Assembly: GCA_009192285.1 (NCBI GenBank)
Contig: WBVU01000010.1
Coordinates: 434,001-498,000 of the forward strand
Reading direction: 5' to 3'
DNA length: 64,000 nucleotides
From: Morchella semilibera
Lineage: Eukaryota; Ascomycota; Pezizomycetes; Pezizales; Morchellaceae
Position 1 is the stretch's first letter. Every line of letters begins with the position of its first letter. The translations under genes and the position numbers were made by a program. This document shows, one piece after another, positions 20,705 through 32,317 of the stretch. Under the pieces are notes generated by a model. It searched no databases. It was given only the letters and a program-made list of their open reading frames with translations, and was not told the origin of the DNA.

Positions 20705-23231
20705 TTAATGGCGATCATAACCAGCACCACTTTGCCAGTTCGTGCCATTCGAGCCTTGTTGACTGAAATCAAATCCTCCTTGTGACCTAGTGGAGGCTGC
20801 TGGTGATCTGTTGCCATCACGACTTGGTGATCTAGGGGTGCCCGTAGTGGTCAATAATGGGAGCTGGTTGGATTGAGACATTTGGTTGTTGTTGTTGTTG
20901 TACATATTATTCCTTGAAGGGTCGTTTGTGGTCGCGGGGAAAAGGGGGACGGCGGGGCTCACAGGTGATCGTGGGGCGTCTCGATGGCTTGCTGCCATGG
21001 ATCCGGCTGTTGATGGAGGTAAAGGAATACCAGTAGCATCTAGGCCCTTTGAGTTGTAGGAATCGTTATCCTCTTCGAGGTCGCGTTTCCTATACCCGGC
21101 TTTGGTGTCACCACGTGCGGTAGCGCCCAGAGCATCCAACTCTGTTGAAAGCATCATCTGGGAGTTGGATTTGATGAATGACGTTCGGTCATCACGCATC
21201 GGCTGGTAGCGGACATCGGGATTTTTAGAGATGAGCGCATAGATGGAAGAAATGAGTACGAGAATAAGCAAAACGAGGGCGAAGGCAGCGTTGAGAATGA
21301 AAAAGATAACCCCCATAGCACCAATGACAATTCCCTAAATGAATGTTAGATCGAGACCCTGAACGAGTAGTAGCGGGAATACTGACAGGACCCTTGAAAA
21401 CGTTTGTGAAGACTAGCAGGAAGATGACGTTGATGAAATTAATGACGCAAATAGCAATGTTGAAAATGTTGGTCCTCTTGTCCATGAATGGCCTCATAAA
21501 ACTGACAAGGATTAAGTATCCAATTTCAATAAGAACCAATGCTACCGCCTGAACGGTCCCGTTTCCTTGACCAAATGCGATAAACATGGCCTTCATCAAC
21601 GTATACAACAGAACCGGCACAACAAAGTAATAAGCTGTAGCACGGAACTGGACATAGAGAAAGCCCCATCTGTTCAGGGAAGCTGGGTCTGAATAAAGAA
21701 TGTAGGCCGGATTCTTGTGTAGCGACACTGAGCGTTGAGCAATTCGAATGACCTTAAAAGAAGCCCAAGCAAGGATTGCAGTCATCGAGAAAAAGAAGAA
21801 AACAGCAAGAGTGATGGCACCGCCTGAATCTTTCACGGTCAGTTCCCAAAGGCAGAGTATTGCCATCTGGGGGTATCCAATAAGAACCTATAAATCTCAT
21901 GTTAGACAGGTTCATGATCAAGGATACTGACTCTGGAGCATACCAATCGGTACATAATTCCCTTCAAAACAGTGAGCCACCCGTTTCTAAAATCCAAAAA
22001 TTTTGTTCCTTTTATCCACTTCATCTTTGCAGCACCTTCGCATGCTCCCTTAAAAGCAACAACACCGAGCGCAACCAAAACCAAAAATGCAACGAAGAAT
22101 GCTAATCCAGTCATGAAGAAGTTTGTTGCTTCAATACCTGCTTTGAAGGCGACCCTGTGAATTCCAGATACCTTGATGGTCTGAGTAGAATCGTTAATTC
22201 CGTTGTCATTGTTTGATCTGGGTACAAGGTCGCGCGATTCTAGTTTGGCATATGACTCAAATCCATACATGGCTGCTCGGCCAACATTGTTCTCCACAGC
22301 ATCTAAGGAACGCTTTGCAACCTGAACAGAGACCTCTGTGAGAGCACCAAAAAGATTTGAAGGGGTTCCTCCAGTAGCCTGAATATACCAGTGGAAAATG
22401 TCCTGCATGAACGAAACCTTGATTATACCCATACTCCAGTCGAAGTTTTGAGTCCAAGCAGCAACGATTGGTGGGAGTGGAACAGCGGTCATTCCGACCA
22501 TTGCTTGGGCCTGGAAGTATCCGAAAAGAGAGAGGGCGTTGGCAGCAACGTGGGCAGCAGTATTCGAGTGACCAAGGCCGGATGTAACGGCAGAGGCAAT
22601 AAGGCCCATTCCAGCAATAATAGCTGTGGCCCAGCCTACACCATGAGTGTCTACAGTCTTCCCGTTGCTGAGAGGTGCTTCAACACAAGCAATCATCACA
22701 CCCGTATCGGTCTTGTTGACCATGATCTTTGCCTTTCCATCAATGTCAGGAACCTGGTAAGCGATACCTAGACAAACAAATGTCAATAATTTCCACGCCG
22801 ACAAAACTAAAACAAAAGATATATAGGTGCATACCTGGAATCTGGTTCGCAACAGAAGCTTCAATAGTCGTGTGAGATTCAAGATTGATCAAACCCTGTG
22901 TCATGGGACACATTCCTGAAAACCCCTCTCCCATTGTGCACGGATCCATTTGCCTCTCCAAGGCCTTATACCCATACGCAATAACCGACAAAGTAGCTGT
23001 GACATTCCCATTAATAGAAGATACACCGTTAATGTTGATATTGAGGATATAGTCGTCTGGAGAGAACGTAACATTGAATAAAGATGCCGAAAAACTAGAG
23101 TTGTCCATACAGGGGTTCAGAGACGTTGACTGAATCATTCTTTTGGCAGTGACATTTTCAGTACCGAAAGCAGCAAGAGCGAGCAGTAATGAGGGCACGA
23201 TGCCTGATCTAGGTAATGAGCGACCCATCAT
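20705..23231 (-). CDS. Flc/TRP-like multispanning membrane protein (ML-like domain)
   Basis: Four exons: 23231-22835, 22767-21944, 21887-21387 and 21334-20705, with introns of 67, 56, 52 nt (donors GTATGC, GTATGC, GTCAGT), total 783 aa. A signal peptide (about 1-29) precedes a luminal/extracellular ML-like domain (about 30-170) with paired cysteines (NPCMDNSS, DPCTMGEG, SGMCPMTQ) and N-glycosylation sequons. About nine hydrophobic segments follow, including FFMTGLAFFVAFLVLVALGVVAF, AILCLWELTV, ITLAVFFFFSMTAILAWASF, and a final span VIFFILNAAFALVLLILVLI. The cytosolic tail is Ser/Asn/Gln-rich. This matches the fungal flavin-carrier family (Flc1-3, TRP-ML-like), ER/vacuole/plasma membrane proteins linked to FAD import into the ER, calcium homeostasis and cell-wall integrity. 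Which Flc paralogue is not decided. Confidence 0.87.
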
Positions 23232-25745
23232 GATGGGCGTTGCAACGAGTGTGTTTGGTACTGAAGGTTGATACTAGAGGGGGAATTCCCCTTAGATGCC
23301 TGGCAAGGGTGATACTCTTATTGAAGACAGCTTGACGTGATTATAATAGTTGCTGGGTCGTGATATTTGGGGGATGGGGGGGGGACGTCACTGCAGTTTA
23401 GGGTGGGCTATGGGGGAGATCAAAAGCTGTGCTAACAGGAGGAAGCTAAGCGTTGTATTCCTGTAAACGAGTGGTTGCAAACAAAGAAATGCTGATGTTT
23501 AGTTGGAACCGGTGAACTGTTGCGAAGCGAAAGCGGCGAAGTGGGTAAATCAAAAAGCGACCGTGGGGGAGAAGTATCGTGACGGAGGCTTCTTCTCACT
23601 TCACTTCAAAAGGGGAGTCAAAAAAACTAATGAATGAGAAGAAAAGAATGAAAAGAGAAAAGCCGAGAAAGCAAGCTGTCTCGAGGCTGGCTGTCTGTAT
23701 ATTAATCTGACTGGTCGATTGATTTTGGAGGGTCTGGACAGACAGCCAAGTTAGAATTGGTTGGAAAAAGAGAGGGGGGGAAGAGGGTGGAGGGGTGTGT
23801 AAAAGTTGGGGAGCAGCAGGTCAGGTATGTACTCTATGGTAGAAACGCAGTAAAACGGAAAGGGGGACAGCCGTATGGGTTGGACGGAACCCCCAGGAAA
23901 GGAACGTACCCCGAACCAGAGTGTCGTCGCAAGCAAATATGTGAGCCAAGCCCAAACTGTGCAACGGGCGGCAAGGAACTGTGGTTGTGCACTGCCTCTC
24001 ACTGTGATGGGTGATACCCAAATTAGGCGGAATGATTGGGACCCGCAACAAATTCTTCGTACTGAACAGTTTCGACGGGGATCTGATGGTACGCCCGGAC
24101 CCGATACAAGAGCGCGAATCTGTTACAGATTCACAAATGCGGTTTAAAGTATGGAGAAGTTAGATTTAAAACGAGGAGAGAAACCGTCTTGAAGATCCAA
24201 ATGTGAGAATAGACTACAGTACTGTACTTAGTAGTAGTAGTACTCTCGTAGTCGCAACAATGCGCAATGAGACTGATAAACTCAGATACTCGGGGGGGCG
24301 ACGGATGGGATAGACCTTATGAAAGGTGAATATTAGAGGAGTGATACTTGGACCAGGCTACTTACGAAATCTCTCTTACGCACAAGTAAGGTGACCACGG
24401 AGATCTTCACGACGTCAGGTCGCAGAAGACTTCCTTGGATCTTTCCTACTACTTACAGTTCCAGGAGCACATAACATAAAAAGAACCCCCCAGCGACAAG
24501 AGGTTTTTTTTTTCCCCTTTAGTTCCCCAAGAAAAGTGAATACTGTTGTTCCCTTTATGCCTGCCTTCTCATCACACACCTTGCATTTGTTATGGGCGCA
24601 CCGTTATAATTGACCCCGGGTATCTTAACGGCTATTGGCTGTAGCCGTTATTAACCACCACTTGCCCAAAACGATTAACACCTCAGCTTGTGAGTGATGG
24701 TTCTGTCATTGGAGCGTTTATCCTATTTAAGAATATTTTGGTGTGTTCTCTACAGGCATAGGTGCGCCAAAGATTCTAATCTCGGTTTCAACCCATGGGC
24801 AGAACTGCTCAGCCAGTTGAAGGGTTAGGGCTCAAGGCACGAAATATTGCATGTAGGTATATCTAGAGTATGTAGTTTCCCAAAGGAAGGATAAGAACAA
24901 AGGAAGGAGGTAAATTGCGAGTTGTTTAGCCAGCATCTGGAGACGGAGGCACTTTATTTCTACACAGGGGAATCGGACCCTGGCGACTTCCTTCCAAAAG
25001 CATTTACACCTCGGGAGGAGTGAGAACTCGTATCCGTTCAACTTATTAAGGTTTACCTTGCCCCTCACCCACTGGCGTAAGTAATATCATGGGTACAATA
25101 ACACTAAGAGTACATGTACCCACAATTATCTCCTAATTTACATGTAGGCAATATCGTTCCAATGTAAGCCGGCGGCTGAGCTGTGTGCAAGACCTTACAT
25201 CATCTCATACCCTTAAGAGATTTCTTTCCCTAAATCGCGGGCCCAGTGATCATCCTGGAATTACCTGTAGAGAAATAAAACTACTGGATCTCAGTATGAC
25301 CTCAGCCTTTCGTGTTTTTGTCTCAAAAACATGAACCTTTACATGGTTGGATGCTATGACGATGGCGAATGGATACCTCCATGAAACTACTCTCATGAAT
25401 TTGCCTCCCGTAGGAAAGCAGGTTCTAGGGTTGAAAAAGTCCTCAACCAAGAAAGGAAAAATAAATGCGACCACAACGCATCAGATGCATCATGCAAGAT
25501 GGGACTGGCTTCCCCTCCACTTCCCCATGTTACCGAATCCCGAGATAAAAATGGACCCTGCAGGCGCGCAGAGCACTTTCACACCCCACCTAAGCGGGTA
25601 GGGTTAGGGCTTGCGGCAAATTTTAGCGAGAGCCAAGTCTACAGACGAGAAACCACACACGAAAACTTTTTTTGCGAGAGATGCTAAAAGTGCAACACCA
25701 GATAAATATCACAACCTTCCCCATTACCCCCTCTTCTTTCATCTC
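23232..25745. other. Divergent intergenic region between Flc and HAS1-like genes
   Basis: A 2.5-kb divergent promoter region. It includes an inverted repeat at 24627-24649 and TACATGTA at 25111 and 25139. Several overlapping frames near 23750-24150 are mutually antisense and resemble nothing known. Confidence 0.6.
24627..24649. repeat. Short perfect inverted repeat (8-bp arms)
   Basis: AACGGCTA at 24627-24634 and TAGCCGTT at 24642-24649 form a hairpin with a 7-nt loop. It lies in the divergent spacer. Role unknown; it could be a dyad transcription-factor site or chance. Confidence 0.5.
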
Positions 25746-27984
25746 ATGGATAATCAAGAAAGATCAGCGAAGAAGAGGAAAGTAGCCGAAAGGGACTCCA
25801 AAAAGCCAGAAGTACTCAAAACCCCAAAATCCCCCGCGGGGAAGAAGCGGAGCGCACAGCGAAAACCTGCAAACGGACCAAAACAGCCAAAATCTAAGCC
25901 CGAGAAGTCCGAGAAGACCGATGAGCCAATTGTCGAGACCGAAAAACAACACGATGTGCAGGAAGTCGCCATTGCTGTCAGCGATGTAACTCTATCAACC
26001 CCAAAGGTCTTCTCAGACTTGAACCTCACACCCGAAATCCAGAGGGCGATTTCCTCTATCGGATACTCAGATTTAAAGGGAATTCAATCGAGCGCAATTC
26101 CCACTATACTCACCGGCAAAGATGTAAGTTTCTTTTTATCAAGCCCCACCCGTATCTAGAACATCAATTCTGACAACCCCCGCTTTAGGCCATAGTTACA
26201 TCGGCTGGTGGAAGCGGAAAGTCCACCGCTGCTCTTGTGTCCTCCATCTCCCTCCTCCAATCGAAGCGCTTCAAGCCTCGGAATGGGACCGGTGTCATTT
26301 TCCTGACCCCTACCCGCGAGGTAGCCCATCAATTCCTGGGGGTCGCAACTGGGCTCCTCGAGGATGCCCCTCAGACTGCAGGAATTGTCACTGACCAGGC
26401 CAACTTCCGAGCAGAAGCCGATAAATTGGCAAAGGGTATCAATGTTCTCATTGCTACCCCCCGACAGCTCCTGAAACATTTGAAAGAAACGGTTGCATTC
26501 GTTGTGAAGGGACTGCACACTGTTATCCTTGATGATGGTGAGCGGTTACTAGACACCAAGACACAGGAGGCTGTCCAGCAGATCCTCGAGATTCTTCCCA
26601 AAACGAAGCAAACCGTTCTCCTTACAAGCACCGACTCGAACGTTGCTGAGAGTCTTGCTCTAAAGAAGCCGGTAACCGTACGAGCTGGGAGCACGACTTC
26701 CACGGAGGTAACTCCTGTTGAAAGTCGTGTGCAAGGATACGTTATGACCCCAACGGAAAAACGCTTCTTATTGCTTTTCTCTTTTGTGAAGAAGTTCCAG
26801 AAGAAGAAAGTGGTTGTTGTCGTGTCCTCTACTGCAGCTGCGCAGGCTTACAGCGACATCCTGATGGCAATGGGTCTCCCTGTTTCCCAGATGCATGGGA
26901 AGCAGAACTCCAAGATCAATGCTTCAAATCTTGCCGAGTTCAAGGAGGCCGAGCAAGGAACTTTAATTTGCACAGACACCGTGTATCAAACTCTAGAGGT
27001 ACGTATTCACACGCACATAGCCACAACCTCTTTTTCTTTTTTCCCCTTCCCGTCACTGTTAGTTGAATGATTGCCTTCTATCATGATGAGAAGAAATTGG
27101 TCCGTGTTAATGAGGCGGATTAAGACCCCGCTAAATGAAAACAAAACCATACGAGCTTTGCTCTCTCTGATCCTACTTAATTCTACCCTCTTTATATCCT
27201 ACTTTGACCCCAGTTGGAGATGTATCTAACCATACTCTACTATCCAGGTTCCCAATCTTGATTGGATCATCCAATACGACCCCCCAGAAAACCCAACCCG
27301 CTACACCTCTCGCCTTGGCACAAGCACAGCCAAAAGCGTAATCTTCCTCCAACCCACAGAGGCCGGCTTTGTCGACTACTTGAAGAAGGCCGGCGTCACC
27401 ACTGAGGAATTCGACTTCTCAAATAAGCAGCTCGCAGCTGTACAGATCAACCTGCAGAAGCTAGTTACAAAGAACTATGCCATTCACTGCTTAGCAAAGG
27501 ATGCCTTCAGGTTAGTACCCCCACACAAAAGTCTTATTCCCAACCATCGTTCGACGCGGGCGAAGAAGTGTGGTTTTATGATGAGAATAAATTGGTCCGT
27601 GTTAATGAGGTGGATTAAGACCCCGCTAAATGAAATCAAAACCATATGAGCTCTGCTCTATCTGATCCTCACACTTCTTACCCCATTATTCTTCCTATCT
27701 CCCCGCCGCATCCCTAGTATCAAAGATCGCTTTCCAAATGACTAATCAACTCGCCCCGCTATTACAGGTCATACCTCAAAAACTACACATCCCATATCCT
27801 CCCCTCCGTCTTTTCCGTAAAGGCCCTCGACCTGGTCAAGGTTGCAAAAAGCTTCGGCTTTGAGGTGCCGCCACGAGTCGAGGTAGGGGAACCAGAGGTG
27901 AAGGAAGAGAAGTGGAGAATGACTTATGGGCCGGTAACGCCGGGATTCAAGGGCGTGAAGAGAAGAAGAGGCATCACGGGTTAA
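25746..27984 (+). CDS. HAS1/DDX18-like DEAD-box protein with degenerate catalytic motifs; snoRNA host
   Basis: Four exons: 25746-26123, 26189-26998, 27248-27510 and 27768-27984, introns 65, 249 and 257 nt, total 555 aa. The start [12 protein letters not shown] is preferred over the upstream in-frame codons because a Lys-rich nucleolar-type tail follows it. A Q-motif region (about 89-126) and P-loop SAGGSGKST (131-139) are recognisable. The C-terminus ([41 protein letters not shown]) is plainly HAS1-like, the nucleolar helicase of 60S/40S biogenesis. Yet motif II is DDGE (241-244) instead of DEAD, motif III STD (273-275) instead of SAT, and motif [10 protein letters not shown] (417-424) instead of HRVGRTAR. 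Reading frame and splicing are intact, so it looks like an expressed, catalytically impaired paralogue rather than a dead gene. Introns 2 and 3 host box C/D snoRNAs. Confidence 0.85.
27083..27170 (+). ncRNA. snR18: Box C/D snoRNA, U18/snR18 type, copy A (intron 2 of HAS1-like gene)
   Basis: Core from box C ATGATGA (27083-27089) to box D CTGA (27167-27170), 88 nt, inside intron 26999-27247. The guide TTGGTCCGTGTT (27097-27108) is a perfect 12-nt complement of LSU rRNA AACACGGACCAA. A D'-like ATGA sits two nt after it, placing the fifth guide nucleotide on the A methylated by U18 (yeast snR18, Am649/Cm650 region). U18 is intronic in yeast EFB1 and animal RPL4, so an intronic home fits. The terminal stem outside boxes C and D is weak in this copy. 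The mature ends are not fixed; about 5 nt more on each side is likely. Confidence 0.85.
27578..27665 (+). ncRNA. snR18: Box C/D snoRNA, U18/snR18 type, copy B (intron 3 of HAS1-like gene)
   Basis: Box C ATGATGA (27578-27584), guide TTGGTCCGTGTT (27592-27603) and box D CTGA (27662-27665), inside intron 27511-27767. The 88-nt core matches copy A at 82 of 88 positions; boxes and guide are unchanged and substitutions fall between them. Outside the boxes, AAGAAGTGTG (27563-27572) and CACACTTCTT (27670-27679) are perfect complements, giving a 10-bp terminal stem as expected for an intronic box C/D RNA processed by debranching and trimming. The sequence before box D differs between the copies, so only the D'-side guide seems to be under constraint. 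Confidence 0.88.
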
Positions 27985-30900
27985 TGTCCCTGCGTATGTG
28001 GTGTAGTATTACACTCATGTAGACATGTATTGTACGATTCTGTATATTAATCATCTTTTCTGCTGGTTTGGTCTGGTTTTGGAGCGATAAAAGTTATTCT
28101 TTTACCCACTTGAGATTATTCCGCTTTTCACTAGTCCACCTATTATCTTGCAAGCTTGTTCCGTGACACCCGTATTGGCATCTGGTACGCGATGTGATGC
28201 AGGCACATTTTACTCTTATTACATGAACGGGCGAAACGACTGTTTGTCTCCTGCCTAGCACCATTATCACCCAAGGGGCACCTATATGTGCCTGCTCATA
28301 TTATACAATCGGGGCTGTGTTCGGGTGGACCGTTATTCTCCTGAAAGGAGACCAACCTTATTTTTCGGATCGTCTCCCGAAACCCAAGGAAGTTTCGAGT
28401 TGCAAGGATTAAGGTGTAACTGAGGATATTTAGTTACCCGCACACTCACACTCACACTGCCCATATCTCATCCAGCGATCTCCGCAGTATCAGATCATAT
28501 TCTGCCTTCGTCGCTTAAGATGGATCACTTGCATTGCATGCAGACGTGGAAATATCTAAGATTGTACCTGCATCAAATTCACAAAAACTCGGTATTCGCA
28601 ACTGAACTAGGGAACGTCATGCCTCAGTCATTAACTCCAAACCACTGAATCGACCCCAAAGCCTATAGAAATTCGAAACCTCACCGTCTAACCCCCCCCC
28701 CCTCCAACTCCTGGAAGTCTGAACCGATAGGCTACAATTGGCGACTCTGACGTTGAGAGTATTGGCAGCTCTAAAGAAAATATTGGCAGTACAGGGGGGT
28801 AGGTAGGTACATGGAGGTGGTGATAATATGATAAAGCCCGATCTAGAGCCCCCGCGGGGGTTTGGAGTAGTAGTGCCTGTATCTGTGAGTTAAAGAATGG
28901 TACCTACGCGCAATTACCAGCCAAGCCGTGCACCTGTACCCAAGAGCCAGGATAATAGTTTAGTCGTAGTGGGTTAATTGGCGGAATTGACGAAGCCAGC
29001 AGATTGATGATTACAAAGTCGTCAAGGCGGGCCACTGGAGACCGAATTATTATATTGCCAGCCAACAAAAAACCAAGACCGGTAGGATCCACGTATGTAA
29101 GGAAGGACCCACTTTCTACTTGGCCACCAAGTAACTTTCGCCCTTAGGCCAACGGAATAATGCCAATTGTCATGGCAAGACGTTTTGCCAAGTCCCAAGC
29201 CGGACGAACCTACCAAATACCTAATAGTTAAATTGATACCTATAAAATTGCACACCATCTCCAAGTCCGAAATCTGAGCGTCTGTAAGCCTTTCAAAAGA
29301 ACAAACAATCCGTGCAGAGGATGTATGCCTTTGGAGCGCCCGTAACCCCCCAAGGGCGCTAATCAGCCCCCTTTGAGCAGATTTCACTGATGATACCAGG
29401 CTGAATGAGGATTTTCTACTATTCCTATCATTGACCGATGCTAAATTATTAGTGTATTCAATCGATTTCCTCCCTATGTGAAATCTCGGCATTAAACTAC
29501 CCCGCCTCGCCTTAAGATTATATCCATAACTCGTAATCTCTTCCCCCTAGGTTGCCAATAATTCCGGAGGGACCTCCGCCTTATGTAATAACATTAAAAC
29601 TTCACGGACCTTGCAGCATTATCACACGCTATCACTCGTCGTTATGTAAGCCGACCATATTAATAGTAAGGCCCAACGTAAAACCCATAAAACCTATAGA
29701 AACTCCATGTTTGAGTAGGTTACGGATCCACATCCCTAGTTTGCTCGGGTGAAACACTTGGATGATGTTGATCGTCATCCTACTAAACTGGGCTAGTATG
29801 TACTAGTTAATGGAAACTTGGGCGACGCGTCACCCCGTTGACGAGAAGTGAAAAAAAATACAACTGCAAAGAACACGATACGACGAGGCTGCGTAATTGT
29901 GACCGTTATACCGTAAGGCGTTGGTCCTATTTCCACTCGCTTGATCTCACTCGCTTGTGGCGGCTATTCTGACGAGAATTCCCACAAAGTGCGTTTACAA
30001 CAAAACATGCGAGGCCCCTGATTCGCGGAGCTAGCTCCGGGAGCAGATCATCGATGATCACTCATATTTGCACCTTCACTGGCAATGATCACGGTAGTGG
30101 CCATTCCCTGTCTGTCGCACATGACTGACAGCGCTAATGTAGTAATTGTAAATAGCAACCCCTTGAGTAAGCTTCAGGTTTGATGCCTGGTTAACCGTAT
30201 GGCCTCGATGTCCCTCTGAGAATAGATATATCACATACCGCATTACCTTGGTGTGATTATACGTGCATGTCAGCTCGCCTTTTTTTTTTGTCCTTTGTTA
30301 ACGTTACATGTCCCGAGACAGTATCGGGAGAGAACCCGCGGTTTCCTTCCATCGATCTCTAAAGCCAAAAATATAGGGGTCCGTTATTGCCGCTATTGTA
30401 CAGGGTTAAATATAAACGTCCTTCCGTTTGAGGGATACACCCCTTGGCACGTACCGTTGTACCAATATGATGGTGTGATCACGAAGTGTTTCGTTTCCGG
30501 CATATTTAGGCTCTAGGGACCATGCCTATATTATCTAATCTTCCCGTCGTACAATGGTTTGAGGGCTCTCTCCCTCACCGGTTAGAAATCCGAGTGACCA
30601 GACATGATCGAACGTACTCCATTTTCCGAATCGAAGGCCCGCGAGTTGCACCGGAGGGGGAGACGCGACAACAACGGACATGACAACATCCAGTCTCTGA
30701 GATGTCTCCGCGGACAGACCTTCCCTCCTTGAGTTTCTTCATCTCATCTCAACCCCCTCACTCGACGGCCCGAAGTTAAGAGAACACCCCGGGACAAAGC
30801 ATCATATGCCTGGCCAGCTGCTTTGGCCTGTCTCAAAGTCTGTTGTCACATCGGCGGGACCTTAAAACAACCTCCGGAAAGGAAGATCAAAACAAACACT

Positions 30901-32317
30901 CGCCATAGACCTAGCTACTATAGGAAGGTGTTGCTGGGTGTAAAAAAGGCCAGGGGACAGGAAGCGTAGAGACCATCAAGTGAATAAAAGAGATAGGGCA
31001 TAGGATGGGTACCAATGAGAGTTTTAAGGTGTGGGTATAGGGTGCAGTGGAGATGAAGTGAAGAGTAGTGTGGGAGCGGGTAGAGAAGGTCAAAGACGAC
31101 GAACCAAGGGATCTGGCTCGAATCAGCAAAGCAAGGCAGCAGAGAAGGAAATCATGAAAGGATAGGGCATATAATCGGACACTGGCTAGTCCATCTACTA
31201 ACTAACCTAGCTATATGTAGCCTCATGCCTAGGCTGCGTTGTGTCTGTAGGACGAGCAACGAGTTGAACAAAAGTCTAGGGACGAGACTACACAGCGTAG
31301 ATCTCATCCCAGATATAAAACAACAGAGCAACAACAACAAGCATCACAGCACAAATGTATCCTCGCAAATCGTCCCCATTTCTTGGGGCGTTACAGCTTA
31401 TTTTGTTCCGATTTGTATATCCCAAGGCTTGGCTAAAACAAAAAAAAGGGACTCACTTCCAGAAGCTCCACCATCAACACCGCATCACTACAGTATAAAA
31501 AAAAAACAGGGGCGAAGTCACTACGGAACTTGGCGATGAATACCGAATTAAACCAGCATTGGAGAAAGAGTACTGCACTAACGGGAATACCGTAGTGATC
31601 CCGCCCCTCTTTTTGGTACTGTATTTATCCCCCAGACATTTATTTTTGCACTATAAAGACCTAAATACAATATTGATAAGACTAACACAAAAAAAACCCT
31701 CGAAAATCTTCTTCACAGCCCATCACTCGCACTTCCACCAAGGCCCGCGCGCCACCACCCATATCACGACGATTCTCGTTTCACCACAGTCTACAAGGAA
31801 CTAGTAGAGTAGGAGACAAAAGCCAGAGAACGGGGGGGTGGAGGGGTGGGGGGGTGGGGGTCACACTTACACTACTCAACAGGCTCTCACCGTGTAAATA
31901 TATGTTCAGGAATGGTCCCGCCGCCCCATTCACCAACACACCACAACAGCACCTAACGGAACAGAATGGTCGAATTGCTAAGATTGTTATCATACAGCTG
32001 TTACATACCCCAACCAACCCTGTCGACTAAGAACTACATGCAGTGAGGCGAGTATCACATCGAAGAAGAAGACTCAAAGAACCAGAAGTGGCATATCCAG
32101 CCAAAGCCAAGGAGAAGAATCAGAAAAGTAAAGTATCAGTACACATCCCACCACCACCCCGCCAACAGACCCAACAACCCTCCAGAACATCACGAGAGCT
32201 CTGCTCTAGCTAGTCACACCATTACAACTTCCCCACTCCCACCACAACCAAGAAAGAAAATCAAAGAAAAAGAGGAGAAGAAAAAAGATATGAATATAAA
32301 AAAAAAAAGAGTCTACT
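27985..32317. other. 4.3-kb convergent intergenic region, no gene recognised
   Basis: Lies between two 3' ends (HAS1-like + and Prp24-like -). A C-run at 28691-28700, a G-run near 31838-31858, and a small inverted repeat GGATGA/TCATCC at 29760-29780 are visible. The longest frame (156 codons, - strand, 29022-29492) has no recognisable domain, signal or codon bias. I could not assign any transposon relic. Confidence 0.55.

Noticed and set aside
23751-24147. Overlapping frames on both strands in the Flc/HAS1-like spacer
   Set aside because: Mutually antisense, no family resemblance, no splice or promoter support.
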